Source: Candidatus Obscuribacterales bacterium
GTDB taxonomy: Bacteria; Cyanobacteriota; Vampirovibrionia; Obscuribacterales; Obscuribacteraceae
Reading direction: 5' to 3'
Assembly (NCBI GenBank): GCA_019747875.1
Contig: JAIEQI010000055.1
Location: 1 to 64,000, forward strand
DNA length: 64,000 nucleotides
Numbering within the stretch: position 1 is the first letter of the stretch; each line of letters begins with the position of its first letter. The notes under the pieces are model-generated. The model saw only the letters and a list, made by a program, of their open reading frames with translations. It was not told the DNA's origin and made no database searches. Both the position numbers and the translations under genes were made by a program. Positions 9,261 through 17,915 of this stretch are shown piece by piece.

Positions 9261-9459
9261 AGCAAAGACAGTTAACAAAGAAACTCTCCAACTCACTATT
9301 TTTGTAGTGATCTTCATGGGTGCAATTTTTGCTCTCACCGGCTATCTGGCGGCAAGACAAGAAAGCGAAATACACAATACTCCCTTGGCAAAACAAAGAG
9401 CTGATCGCCCAACCCGACTAAAGAAAAGGGGACCTTCCCCACAGCTGGTGACACGCTGA
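9235..9459 (+). pseudogene. Single-TM segment, likely the displaced N-terminus of the hydrolase that follows
   Basis: An open stretch of 74 codons starting at a TTG inside the end of the RND gene. It encodes a clear membrane helix (LTIFVVIFMGAIFALTGYLAA) followed by a basic linker. A natural coupled ATG at 9257 (overlapping the RND stop) is in a different frame and stops after 16 codons. The hydrolase domain downstream is in the third frame, with homology beginning before any start codon. The simplest reading is one membrane-anchored hydrolase gene broken by two frameshifts. A genuine short membrane protein is possible but less likely. Confidence 0.4.
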
Positions 9460-9530
9460 AAAACAATGTACTTGGCGCAAAATTAATTCAGTACGATTCA
9501 GACGTAGGAAAACTTAGCGGCTGGTTATTG

Positions 9531-10151
9531 ATGCCTGAGACCAGAGGAACGTATCCTGCCATTATTTGGGGTCACGGAGGATTTGCATTAGGACCCAGCG
9601 ATATCAAAGATGTCCTTCCTTTCGTGTATGCGGGATATGCCGTCATGCTGCCGTCTTGGCGCGGCGAGAATGGGAATCCTGGCAATTTCGAAATGTGTTT
9701 CGGTGAAGTCAATGATGCAATAAGCGCGCTCAAATATTTGCAGTCGCTTCCAGAGATCGATGCCAACGAAATTTATGCAGGCGGTCATAGTAGTGGCGCG
9801 ACCATAGTTTTACTAATGGCTGAAATGACGAAGGGACTCAAGAAGGTTGCTGCTTGCGGCGCTTATCCGAACATGCGAACCGGGGCCTATGAAGGAGCGC
9901 CATTCACACCGACGGACATTTATGAAACAGAGCTGCGCTCCCCGGCAGAGCACGTTCGCGACCTAACTTGCCCGGTGCTTCTCATATACGGAGATGGCGA
10001 CACACACTACATCGAGCAAGCTGAAGAGATGAAAAAGTCAGCGAAGAAAATCGGTAAACAAGTGACAATGCAAACGATTCCTGGAAAGGATCACTTTACC
10101 TCACTTACTCCGGCCGTTCAATCAATGACTGAGTTCTTCAAGGCACAGTAA
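9531..10151 (+). CDS. α/β-hydrolase (dienelactone hydrolase/prolyl-oligopeptidase type), 5' frameshifted
   Basis: Serine hydrolase domain with an oxyanion region (AIIWGHGGFALGP), nucleophile elbow (AGGHSSGAT), catalytic Asp (LLIYGDGDTHYIE) and His (PGKDHFTSL). The C-terminus is complete. Coding similarity in this frame starts earlier, from about 9405 (KLSGWLLMPETRGTYP is typical of the strand before the HG motif), but there is no start codon between the stop at 9402-9404 and TTG 9528/ATG 9531. The N-terminal strands lie outside any translatable ORF, so the gene is probably broken by a frameshift, natural or from assembly. It follows the efflux operon closely and may be its last gene. Confidence 0.6.
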   Translation: MPETRGTYPAIIWGHGGFALGPSDIKDVLPFVYAGYAVMLPSWRGENGNPGNFEMCFGEVNDAISALKYLQSLPEIDANEIYAGGHSSGATIVLLMAEMTKGLKKVAACGAYPNMRTGAYEGAPFTPTDIYETELRSPAEHVRDLTCPVLLIYGDGDTHYIEQAEEMKKSAKKIGKQVTMQTIPGKDHFTSLTPAVQSMTEFFKAQ

Positions 10152-10406
10152 ACGTTGGTGCGATGCACTGCGTAGCTTCTTTCAGATGTGCCAAACTGAT
10201 ATGCTCATTTCGTCAAGTTTCTATTTTAGATTGGTTGGCGGCCAGTGAGATGAGTTGAAGAATCCGTTGATAGCAGCCGCTAGCTCTTTGTAGGCATACG
10301 AAAGCTGCGTCCTGGGACGCAAGTTGAGTTGATCAAAGTAATAATCAAACAAATGCACGCATTCGTTCTTAACACAGCTAAGCACGAGGTGAAAGTATCA
10401 CCAGGC

Positions 10407-10955
10407 TCAACTGTGGTCATCACAACCACAGTCTTTGAAAAGTTCATTCCAATTCTCTTCTATGTCCATATCTTCAGGGAGATGAATATTCTTACGATTG
10501 TCAGCCACCCATTCTTGCGGAAGAGGGATCACCCATCTTGCATGCTCTGCGAGTTCATTTTGAATACTTCCTGTTTTTTTGCCACCAATGCCGCCGTGTG
10601 CCGGATTCCCGGAAGGAGGTGGCTCCAGCGGTCGCCTAATGATCTGCTGCGGCACATTTTTTTCAACCGCTTTCGTACGAAACCTCGCGACAGAAATGGA
10701 TACCAGAGCAGCTGGAGAATCAATCACTGAAGCTGGCTGCAACTGCATTTGATCCAACGTCGATTTGATAAAGACAGACAAGTAAGTCTCTGCTCCATCT
10801 TCTCTTCTTTTAGTATTATTGAACGCGGCTCTCGTTGGTCTAAGGCGCTTTCGCGCAACATCATAAGTGACCCAAGCTGGGGTATAGTACACTCGGCGAT
10901 ACAATAGATCCGCGTTCGTAATCGTGTCGTCGTCAGTATAGTCTTCCAGTGGCAC
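10407..10955 (-). CDS. Hypothetical protein, third gene of TIGR04255 cassette
   Basis: 182 residues, not recognised. No signal peptide or membrane helix. The N-terminal half is acidic then basic (LEDYTDDDTITNADLLYRRV, VARKRLRPTRAAF). A Pro/Gly turn region (RRPLEPPPSGNPAHGGIGG) separates a C-terminal part that ends in an acidic helix and the short Cys motif DCGCDDHS. The start is GTG at 10955, supported by AGGAAT on the minus strand about 8 bases upstream and by its position 8 bases after the previous stop. Last gene of a three-gene minus-strand operon; its role probably depends on the two upstream genes. Confidence 0.6.
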   Translation of the reverse strand: MPLEDYTDDDTITNADLLYRRVYYTPAWVTYDVARKRLRPTRAAFNNTKRREDGAETYLSVFIKSTLDQMQLQPASVIDSPAALVSISVARFRTKAVEKNVPQQIIRRPLEPPPSGNPAHGGIGGKKTGSIQNELAEHARWVIPLPQEWVADNRKNIHLPEDMDIEENWNELFKDCGCDDHS

Positions 10956-10963
10956 GCCTATTC

Positions 10964-11416
10964 CTATGCGATCAACTTGAGTCTTTCTTTTACAAACTGC
11001 AATTCAACGACATTTTCTTCTTCTTGCTCAAGTGATTTATCGTCATCACGCCAGTAAACAGAAATTACACCATTCGAAGCAATCTGCACTTGAAGCAGTT
11101 TCCTCGGTGATTGCCATTCAAGAACGATTCCGCCCCACGGATGCGCTGATATGTGCGGAAATGGGCTCTTATCAGCAAGCACCTGTCCTAATACTTTCAT
11201 CGTTTTAGACACAGCTGCTGGTGAGATGTGCCTTGCTTCATCGTCGTCCCAACCGTCTTTCAGATTGAGCAGCGGCTGGATTACATCACAAAATCTTCTG
11301 ATCCATGGAATATCTTTATCCACCAAAAATTGGATTCCGCCATCTTGTGTTGATAGCCTGAACGTAGTTACATGCCGAGTTTCGGCGCTGTCTTCAACAG
11401 TGATTTCGGTATTCAT
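10964..11416 (-). CDS. Hypothetical protein, middle gene of TIGR04255 cassette
   Basis: 150 residues, probably cytoplasmic. It contains a pattern seen in a widespread uncharacterised family: PLLNLKDGWDDDEARHISPAA, then a helix (KTMKVLGQVLADK), PFPHISAHPWGGIVLEWQSP, and a strand pair (LQVQIASNGVISVYW). This suggests a small α/β fold with a GWD...P...GG(I/V)xLEW core. ATG 11416 is chosen over an in-frame codon at 11437 because it overlaps the stop of the upstream TIGR04255-like gene as ATGA. Translational coupling implies a joint function. No catalytic motif is evident. Confidence 0.65.
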   Translation of the reverse strand: MNTEITVEDSAETRHVTTFRLSTQDGGIQFLVDKDIPWIRRFCDVIQPLLNLKDGWDDDEARHISPAAVSKTMKVLGQVLADKSPFPHISAHPWGGIVLEWQSPRKLLQVQIASNGVISVYWRDDDKSLEQEEENVVELQFVKERLKLIA

Positions 11417-12249
11417 GCTTGCTTCACTCGTTTCCACATTTTGTGCATTTCCGGATTAGTGAATGCTACAAAAGCTCTTCCTAGGATAACATTACCCAGA
11501 TCCAAGAACCTAAGAACCCCCTCCAAGTTCCGCCCCCCCAACGGTATCCCTCTTGCAGTCAATGTAAGGCGTAAAACCTCGGATTTATCAGCCCGTTTGC
11601 CATTTATCAAATTGATATAAATCCTTCCGATTTGTTGTCCCGCGTCTTCTATTACATGTTGTTCTGAGTAATTGATCGATTCAGGCTCCGTATCCATTCG
11701 CTCTTCATGACTTTCTCTTGAAAGCATAAACATTTTACCGATATCGTTTAAGGCCCCCCAAGGCTTGCCTTTTGGTATCGCATTTACATAGGTCAGTTCG
11801 ACAAGATTTGGCTCAAAGGCGCCAACTGCCTGCTGATCAAGATATTGACAAAAGCTGCTCAGATTATCTTCAAATTGTGCTTTTACAGACTCATATCGAG
11901 GATAGTCTTCGTTTCCCTTCACTTTTCTCCAGTTGTGAATAAAACGGTCCTGCTGAATCTGAATCATTTCTGTGCCCGACTTTGAAACAAACCAATATCT
12001 GGGCGGATCCGGAATGTCCGTGTATGTTACTTCGACCCTTGGGTTTTCCATGCCACTACCAAAAGTTTCATAGTTAGGTATCAAGATAGGCTTTTCTTCC
12101 ACTCTTGGAAACTGCTTTTCAAACTTTTCTCCAAACTTCATCATTTGAAAGCTGCGCAATCCGAACAGCTTGTCGAATTGGACCGAGCAAGCGACTTCCA
12201 CCAAAGGGGGATCTTCAAAATCAGATGGGCTGTCAGTAGTAAGTGTCAT
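11413..12249 (-). CDS. TIGR04255-like family protein
   Basis: 278 residues resembling the sporadically distributed TIGR04255 family. The N-terminus has PPLVEVACSVQFDKLFGLRS, then a FGEKFEKQFPRVEEKPIL stretch. A central region YWFVSKSGTEMIQIQQDRF and WRKVKG is followed by LVELTYVNAIPKGKPW and late strands KSEVLRLTLTARGIPL. The family has no established biochemical role and occurs in varied accessory contexts. The ATG at 12249 has AAGGA about 6 bases upstream on the minus strand. It is the first gene of a tightly coupled three-gene operon lying next to an IS66 remnant, which fits a horizontally acquired cassette. Confidence 0.7.
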   Translation of the reverse strand: MTLTTDSPSDFEDPPLVEVACSVQFDKLFGLRSFQMMKFGEKFEKQFPRVEEKPILIPNYETFGSGMENPRVEVTYTDIPDPPRYWFVSKSGTEMIQIQQDRFIHNWRKVKGNEDYPRYESVKAQFEDNLSSFCQYLDQQAVGAFEPNLVELTYVNAIPKGKPWGALNDIGKMFMLSRESHEERMDTEPESINYSEQHVIEDAGQQIGRIYINLINGKRADKSEVLRLTLTARGIPLGGRNLEGVLRFLDLGNVILGRAFVAFTNPEMHKMWKRVKQA

Positions 12250-12414
12250 GGTTCCTTCGCCTTCTTCCCAGTCTAAGTGTATTGTTGAAAACGGTCAAAT
12301 GACCACTTGTAAAGCGGGCTTCGCCGGGCCACACTGTTACGATAAAAAGTGAGATCCATTGTCCACATTGATCAAGAGACGAACATTGCCTGCGCGCAAT
12401 GCACCTGGTAAAGA

Positions 12415-12447
12415 CTCCTTAGAGCGCGCAGCCCGCGCTCTAAGGAG
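12415..12447. repeat. Perfect 14-bp inverted repeat (hairpin)
   Basis: CTCCTTAGAGCGCG and its exact complement flank a 5-base loop (CAGCC). No T-run follows on either strand close enough for a canonical terminator. It lies in the 421-base gap between the TIGR04255-like gene and the IS66 remnant. Nothing else convincing is seen in that gap except a 39-codon + strand stretch at 12509-12628 that I do not recognise. Confidence 0.6.
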
Positions 12448-12670
12448 GAACTCAAATGATTTGCGAATATCCTAAAGTCTCTATTTAGAATGGTACTCAC
12501 TTTCATTCATGCCGATGTCCAAGCGACAGCCTCTTTCACTGGGCTCATCCCTGGAGGAACGCGCTGTAGAGCTGTTCCTAATCGGATTCGGGCATCGAAG
12601 GGCAACTCAAGCTGATATGCTCAGGTAAGATCTTTGCGGGAGGATTTGGCCAGACCTCAATTAATGCAGA

Positions 12671-13201
12671 TCAGCAAGATGTAATCTCGCTACCACATGC
12701 AGTGGATGAGTTTGAAGCCAGCTTCCGGTAAAGTTCAATTATGTTTCGTTGCCTTCGAACAAGATTCATTGCCTGGTAAGTATTTGCGCATTCACCTCCT
12801 CTGATTCGCGACTTTTGGGGGAGTCGATGACCCTTGATCTCGGTTCGTTGCTTGTAGCGTTTCAGCCGTTTCACCGAGCTGGTGTCTATTCCCTCTAAGA
12901 GCATGAGCAATTCAGATCGATCAATTTGAGCCGGCTCGTACGAGCCGTTCACGAAACGCACTTCAGGAAATCGAAAAGTCCCTGCTTCCAGGCGTTTAGA
13001 AAAGAGCGCAAAGCCATCGCAATCCCACCAAAGTATTTTCACAAGATTCCCTCTGCTGCTTCGAAAAATGAAAAGGCTTCCAGAGTTAGGATCCTCGTCA
13101 AAGTGGCTACGAGCCAGCGCGAGCAATCCATCGAATGACCGCCGCATATCAGCAGGCTTAGTGGAGACAAAAATGCGTACGCTCGGTGAGAGTTGAAACA
13201 C
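12671..13201 (-). CDS. tnpB: IS66 TnpB-like protein with C-terminal extension
   Basis: IS66 ORF2 family protein, a DNA-binding accessory of the transposase. Core motifs are FVSTKPADMRRSFDGLLALA, GSLFIFRSSRGNLVKILWWD and FALFSKRLEAGTFRFP. GTG at 13201 is chosen because it overlaps the tnpA stop (TAGTG), the usual coupling in this family; an upstream in-frame start at 13264 would add residues absent from homologues. The normal protein is about 115 residues. Here about 60 more residues follow the usual end (EGIDTSSVKRLKRYK), rich in Arg, Asn and Ser, probably read-through into decayed element or flanking sequence. Confidence 0.8.
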   Translation of the reverse strand: MFQLSPSVRIFVSTKPADMRRSFDGLLALARSHFDEDPNSGSLFIFRSSRGNLVKILWWDCDGFALFSKRLEAGTFRFPEVRFVNGSYEPAQIDRSELLMLLEGIDTSSVKRLKRYKQRTEIKGHRLPQKSRIRGGECANTYQAMNLVRRQRNIIELYRKLASNSSTACGSEITSC

Positions 13202-13764
13202 TAGCGTGCCTCCAATGCTGAAACGATACTTGCAAAATATTCTGGAGAGAGGTTGGCGCCGCATTTGATTATCAGAGAACTCGGCAAATGTATCTCTATC
13301 GTTGAATTCCAGCAGCTGCTAGTCGCTGTGGGCTGGTTTACCTGCAGCTCAACAAAGTTTGGCTCTGTACCGGAATTGTCCTTCGGCTTTTTCGGTTTCT
13401 GATCTGAGCTGCTTAGTTTCCACTCTGGGTGGTTAGCCTTATACTTTACGAAGTTTGAGTAGTACGTTTTCTCGTGAATACCCAAAGACTTGATGTACGC
13501 TAATATTCCTTCTGGATGATTACGAGCAGACTCAATGATTTTGGTCCATTTACTCTCTTCGGCTAAGCCACTCACGTCACCGATAGCGCTGACAAACATC
13601 GGACTACTTAGTTTCTTGCGGCACAAAGCAAATGTGGCATATTTTACTCCAGCTCTCTTGCAGAACTGGACGCTACTGAGACCACTCTCGCCGAAACGAT
13701 CTAGCAGCTTTCGCCAGCGCAGCTCTAATGCAGGATCTCGCCGCCGAGTTCTTGCCATTTCCAT
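13201..13764 (-). CDS. tnpA: IS66 TnpA-like helix-turn-helix protein
   Basis: IS66 ORF1-type accessory protein. The N-terminal segment (ALELRWRKLLDRFGESGLSS, then VQFCKRAGVKYATFALCRKK) is a helix-turn-helix of the transposase-8/IS66-Orf2-upstream type. A second similar HTH (ILAYIKSLGIHEKTYYSNFV) follows. The C-terminal part (FVELQVNQP, then STIEIHLPSSLIIKCGANL and a YFASIVSALEA helix) is typical of TnpA ends. The 187-residue length includes what looks like a duplicated HTH. It overlaps tnpB. Without tnpC it cannot support transposition alone. Confidence 0.75.
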   Translation of the reverse strand: MEMARTRRRDPALELRWRKLLDRFGESGLSSVQFCKRAGVKYATFALCRKKLSSPMFVSAIGDVSGLAEESKWTKIIESARNHPEGILAYIKSLGIHEKTYYSNFVKYKANHPEWKLSSSDQKPKKPKDNSGTEPNFVELQVNQPTATSSCWNSTIEIHLPSSLIIKCGANLSPEYFASIVSALEAR

Positions 13765-14024
13765 ACCTCAATTGTGTGGTTTGATTCCTCTAAATCAAAT
13801 CACGCTCGCATTGAAAATGGCTATCACGCAACAGATCGGACGGATACGGTTTGCCTACAATCTGGCTGTTAAACACTCATAAGATCTCGTTCTTCAAGGA
13901 AGTAGGCAATGATTGCGTTGTGATTGCTGTCGGCGTCCATTAGCTTAGCCTTTACGAAGAGCGAAGATACCAGAAAGATGCATTCTCATCAGCCGACTTA
14001 ACATTAACGACGCGCATCTTCCAG

Positions 14025-15935
14025 TTATTCATTAATGCTTCGAGTTGGTGAAGCGAAGGTAGATTCTTTAAGCTTGCGAAGCCTTTTGAACTCATCGATA
14101 TGAAATCCGTCACCATAGTGAACTATATTTTGCAAGTACTTCTCTTGCCATTCCAATGACCGTTTAGGATCCTTCAGTTCGGTTTCCCATAAATCTGAAA
14201 GCAATCGGCAAGCCTCGGGGTGCCCGTTGGCGCCAGCATCCTCAAGAATAGGCAAACCAAGCTTAACATCAAACTTACACAAGATTTTCCCAACCAAGAA
14301 TCTATTGGTCAACAGCTTGCTCCTCTTTTTCATTCCCACAAGTGGGTCAATTGGGTTTGGTTTCCTACGCTCCCTCGAATAGTCGAATTTGCTCAGAAAT
14401 AGGAAGAGATCTTTTTCTTCTTGCGAAACGTTGCTATCAGAATCGAGGAATTTGCCAACTGAAGGATGCGACTTCCAGCCGATCAGATGAAATTTCTCCA
14501 GCTCCACTTTCGCCATACCAAAGCCCAACTGTGCTGCTTTCTCAAAAAGTTCCAAAGCCTCTTCTGGATCAGCTTCAAAGCCGTTGCTCCAATCGTTAAA
14601 AGTAACTTTTGCTAAAAGGCACAGAGATGCTGGATGATTTTCTGCTACCGCTTTCCTCGCAAGGACTATCCCAAGATGGTAATTGAAGTCCTTTCGCTTG
14701 CCTTTCTCTAACAGAAGGCAAGCCGCAGAATATCGCACGTTTGCATCAAGGTTTCCTTCTACTTGCCTATAAATGTTTGATGAAATAGTAATGTCTCCGT
14801 TCATAACAGCCAGTTCTGCCAATTTCTGCTGTGCTGGAACGAACGATTTCAAACCAGCGCTTGTGGCCCATAAAGTAGCTTCATTAAAGTCGTAGTGGCC
14901 ACAAATCGGATCAGAGTAGTATTTTGCAATCAGATACTCACCTTCAGCATCCTGCAACACTTCAATGGCATTCTTAAACTGCTCAATACAGAAAAACTCA
15001 GCGGAAACAAGCCCTTGGTCCCTTAACTGCAACCGCTGCATCAATTCTCTTTCCGATGCCACTAGTTGAATAGTTTCGTAGAAGTTTGCAAGAATTTGAT
15101 CGCGGTGGTTCCGGCACGCTTTCTGCGGTTCTTCTGTTACCATGCGAATGAGATAATTGCTATACCTCTGAGCCACACTCAACGGAATTTTGCTATCCCT
15201 TCGAAAGGAATTTTCTATTACAACTAGGATGTGATCGTAGCTATCATGTGTGCCCAGCGTCGAATGCATGATCTGCTTGCGAATTCCCGAGACACTTTGC
15301 AATTCTTTCCTTAGCTGATCCGCAAAGATTCTCAAATCCCTTTCTAGTATTCGACAGCGTCCAGCAATTTGTTTTGTTAGTTTATCTTCAACAGTAGCTT
15401 CCAGCTCAATCTCTGTAAATTCAGCGACCCGGAGGTATTCATCCATCGGATGTAATCCTTCCAAAAGCTGGAAAATAAGCCTTTGAGGTTCCGGCAAGGC
15501 TGGCAAGTTCTTAGTTGGTTTTGTGATTGAGTCGGGCGTCAAGAATCTTGAAAGAATCAGATAGGTATAGCAAAGACGTGCAAGGGCATCCTTCGCTCGG
15601 TTAAGGTCTTCACAGGCATAGGAAGTTTGCCCCCAGAACTGCATTAGAGAACCAAAAAGTTCCAAATCATTGCCGATACGGCTGCTCTCTACAAATGAGC
15701 CAAGAGCATTTAAGTAAGCTGAGGCTTCTTCAGCATGGCAGCTTTGAAATTTCAAAAAACTCCTGCCTTCATGAAGCGCAGAACTAATGGTTTGCGATAG
15801 TTTTTTCTTGACCCGTGATTTGAGTGGTCTAACGATTTCAAGTTGGTTGCCTAAAAAATCCCGTTGACCCATAAGCTCATCGAGCTCATCCACTGGGGTT
15901 GCAAAAAAAAAGTTGAGTATTTGTTCTTCAAACAA
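14025..15935 (-). CDS. Sel1/TPR-like helical repeat protein (paralog B)
   Basis: 636 residues, no signal peptide or TM helix; probably cytoplasmic. The N-terminal half is helical without a recognised domain. The C-terminal half holds Sel1-like/TPR repeats, for example VRYSAACLLLEKGKRKDFNY, HPASLCLLAKVTF and EALELFEKAAQLGFGMAKVE. It is clearly a tandem paralog of the gene just upstream: both begin with a FF...ELDEL/ALDEL...DF(L/V)G segment, share SAACLLLEKG/MLACLLFNEG, AVAENHPASLC/AAAEDHPAALC and KAAQLGFGMAK/RSADLGFGSAK. Start TTG 15935 lies 12 bases after AGGAGG. The function is unknown; Sel1 proteins usually scaffold protein complexes. Confidence 0.7.
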   Translation of the reverse strand: MFEEQILNFFFATPVDELDELMGQRDFLGNQLEIVRPLKSRVKKKLSQTISSALHEGRSFLKFQSCHAEEASAYLNALGSFVESSRIGNDLELFGSLMQFWGQTSYACEDLNRAKDALARLCYTYLILSRFLTPDSITKPTKNLPALPEPQRLIFQLLEGLHPMDEYLRVAEFTEIELEATVEDKLTKQIAGRCRILERDLRIFADQLRKELQSVSGIRKQIMHSTLGTHDSYDHILVVIENSFRRDSKIPLSVAQRYSNYLIRMVTEEPQKACRNHRDQILANFYETIQLVASERELMQRLQLRDQGLVSAEFFCIEQFKNAIEVLQDAEGEYLIAKYYSDPICGHYDFNEATLWATSAGLKSFVPAQQKLAELAVMNGDITISSNIYRQVEGNLDANVRYSAACLLLEKGKRKDFNYHLGIVLARKAVAENHPASLCLLAKVTFNDWSNGFEADPEEALELFEKAAQLGFGMAKVELEKFHLIGWKSHPSVGKFLDSDSNVSQEEKDLFLFLSKFDYSRERRKPNPIDPLVGMKKRSKLLTNRFLVGKILCKFDVKLGLPILEDAGANGHPEACRLLSDLWETELKDPKRSLEWQEKYLQNIVHYGDGFHIDEFKRLRKLKESTFASPTRSINE

Positions 15936-16043
15936 GGGGCAGTTGATCCTCCTGCTGGTTTCAAAACACTATTGGTTTTTAGTTCTCGCAATCAGATAAT
16001 TTTATTCTTTGTTCCACTGCCACAAGTGATGTTTGCCCTAATT

Positions 16044-17915
16044 CTAATGCACCACCGCACTCGATCTATGCTGTTTGTTTCGTCCATACTTTATCACCTT
16101 AAGGTTATGGAGCCTGGCAAAGGGATAAAGATCTCTGGCGCCATGGCGGAAAAACAACTCATTCTTGAGGCGCTGCTCCTCCCACCAGATTGCCATCGAA
16201 ATGTTTCCGCCTTGCTTCTCTTCTACTTTAGACAAGAATAGACAGGCTTCAGGATGGCCCTTTCGACCAGCGCGTTCAATTAAAGTAAGTCCCTGCTCCT
16301 TCGCTCCGAGATCGAACATCATGCGTCCGATAAGGAAATCAATAGTAATGCGTCTGTGCCTTTCTGCCAATTCATAAAGCAGGTTTTGGTGAATTGGCGA
16401 TATCCTCTTTTTTCGCTGAAGTTCATTAACAACCGCAACAATTTCCTTGGCTGTTCCGGTTTTTGTCAGATCCTCAAGGGTTTTCTCTGGTATCTGTTCA
16501 CTGGGGTCAGACGGGGTCCAACTACACAACTCGAGCTCCTCCAGGGCTAGTTTAGCAGAGCCAAAACCTAAGTCTGCTGATCGCTTGTAGAATTGCAATG
16601 CGCGCTGAAAGTCGTCCTCGTCATGAGATCGCAGCCATCGGCTCCTAATGTTGGCTGCTTCAAGACAAAGCGCTGCTGGATGGTCCTCAGCAGCGGCCGC
16701 CATAGTTAAGTGGGCGGCCAGTTCATAATCAAAGTGTTCATGAGCACCTTCGTTAAACAAGAGGCAGGCAAGCATATAAGCAATGTTCGGGTCGTTCGTA
16801 TTGCCATAAAGGCACTTGAGTGCTGCGACAGCTCGATGGATGTCGCCATTTGCCAACTCAATCATATAAATAATTGCCAGAGCATCCTTAGACCCTCCAA
16901 TTGCTGCTTCAAAGGCCCATGACTGAGACTTTCTCAGATCATAATCCAGAAATATCGGTTCAAAATAGTAATTCGAAACAAGGCAAATTGCGCGATGGTC
17001 GCGTGTAATGCTCGATAGTGTGGTCATTAGCCTTAGATTCAGAAATTCTGGAGCAAGCCACCAATCCGCCGGAATTTCTGATTCAAGTATAAGATCGCGT
17101 TCAAACGCGGCAAGGTTACAACTTTGACGAAAATTCTCTATCACCGAATTGAGGTAATTATGGAAAACAATCTTTGGATTGTTAAGAATTTCGCTCCAAA
17201 GGTACCGCCCATACTTGTCTATTATTTCAGGGTTGAAACCAGCATTTTTACTGAATTTTTCGTTTTGTCTTATAACTCTTTCAAATGAAACAGATGTTGA
17301 CTGCAATGTCCCTTGAAGTAGTTCTTTCCTTAGAGACGAAAGAACTGTCACCAAGCTAACAAGGGCATCTTCGACGTCTTGACGAGAAACTTTTGCAGAC
17401 TTCGGGGCTGCGATTATCTGTGATACGAGATTGGTCCTCAAATCATCAATTTTAGTCGTCGCCCGAGTGTGAGTTATTGCCACTATTTCCGGGGTTTCAG
17501 ACACCGAAAAGAGATCATCCGGCCGTGCCAAATATTTTGATAGCAAGAAACGTTCATAGCAACGCTTCATAAACCCTTCGTGTATTTGTTTCAAATCGAT
17601 GGTAGCATCAGCAATCGCCGCAACGTCATTGCTAAAGGATTTAAGCTGTTTAAGCGAAAGATTTGATTTAAGAAGGCGTTCTATTAGAACAAGGTAGTCG
17701 CCAGCAATCTTGTCCGCAAGCTGAAGTTTCTGCAACAAGGTTATGTATGCATTAATGCTCTCCTTGCTCTTCAGCCATCTCTGTTCGACCTGTTCTGAAA
17801 ATGAAACACTCTGAAAGTGATTTCGCCCGACGAAATCACTTTCGGACACTAGCTCATCCAGCGCTTTTAATGCTTCGGCTTCCGCGCAGAAAAAATCTTC
17901 TACCACTGATTTCAC
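16044..17915 (-). CDS. Sel1/TPR-like helical repeat protein (paralog A)
   Basis: About 623 residues, cytoplasmic by absence of signal or TM. GTG 17915 is chosen because it overlaps the stop of the giant adhesin gene as GTGA, has GGAG about 10 bases upstream, and makes the N-terminus align with paralog B (FF then ALDELVSESDFVG against ELDELMGQRDFLG). A TTG at 17957 gives a longer ORF but no SD. Sel1-like repeats occupy the second half (AYMLACLLFNEGAHEHFDYE; ALQFYKRSADLGFGSAKLAL; LFLSKVEEKQGGNISMAIWW). Translational coupling to the adhesin suggests a role in its synthesis, export or regulation, but that is inference. Confidence 0.7.
   Translation of the reverse strand: MKSVVEDFFCAEAEALKALDELVSESDFVGRNHFQSVSFSEQVEQRWLKSKESINAYITLLQKLQLADKIAGDYLVLIERLLKSNLSLKQLKSFSNDVAAIADATIDLKQIHEGFMKRCYERFLLSKYLARPDDLFSVSETPEIVAITHTRATTKIDDLRTNLVSQIIAAPKSAKVSRQDVEDALVSLVTVLSSLRKELLQGTLQSTSVSFERVIRQNEKFSKNAGFNPEIIDKYGRYLWSEILNNPKIVFHNYLNSVIENFRQSCNLAAFERDLILESEIPADWWLAPEFLNLRLMTTLSSITRDHRAICLVSNYYFEPIFLDYDLRKSQSWAFEAAIGGSKDALAIIYMIELANGDIHRAVAALKCLYGNTNDPNIAYMLACLLFNEGAHEHFDYELAAHLTMAAAAEDHPAALCLEAANIRSRWLRSHDEDDFQRALQFYKRSADLGFGSAKLALEELELCSWTPSDPSEQIPEKTLEDLTKTGTAKEIVAVVNELQRKKRISPIHQNLLYELAERHRRITIDFLIGRMMFDLGAKEQGLTLIERAGRKGHPEACLFLSKVEEKQGGNISMAIWWEEQRLKNELFFRHGARDLYPFARLHNLKVIKYGRNKQHRSSAVVH

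Larger units (their letters stand above)
12671..13764 (-). mobile_element. IS66-family remnant (tnpA-tnpB, no tnpC)
   Basis: Two adjacent minus-strand genes match the accessory genes of IS66 elements, but the large DDE transposase gene tnpC, which should follow tnpB, is absent. Downstream of 12671 there are only 421 non-coding bases and then an unrelated operon. I could not define terminal inverted repeats. The element is probably immobile. Confidence 0.75.

Noticed and set aside
12248-12352. 34-residue + ORF with EGF-like CKAGFAGPHC pattern
   Set aside because: It overlaps the start of the TIGR04255-like gene on the opposite strand, has no SD or signal peptide, and the pattern is too short to support an EGF domain.
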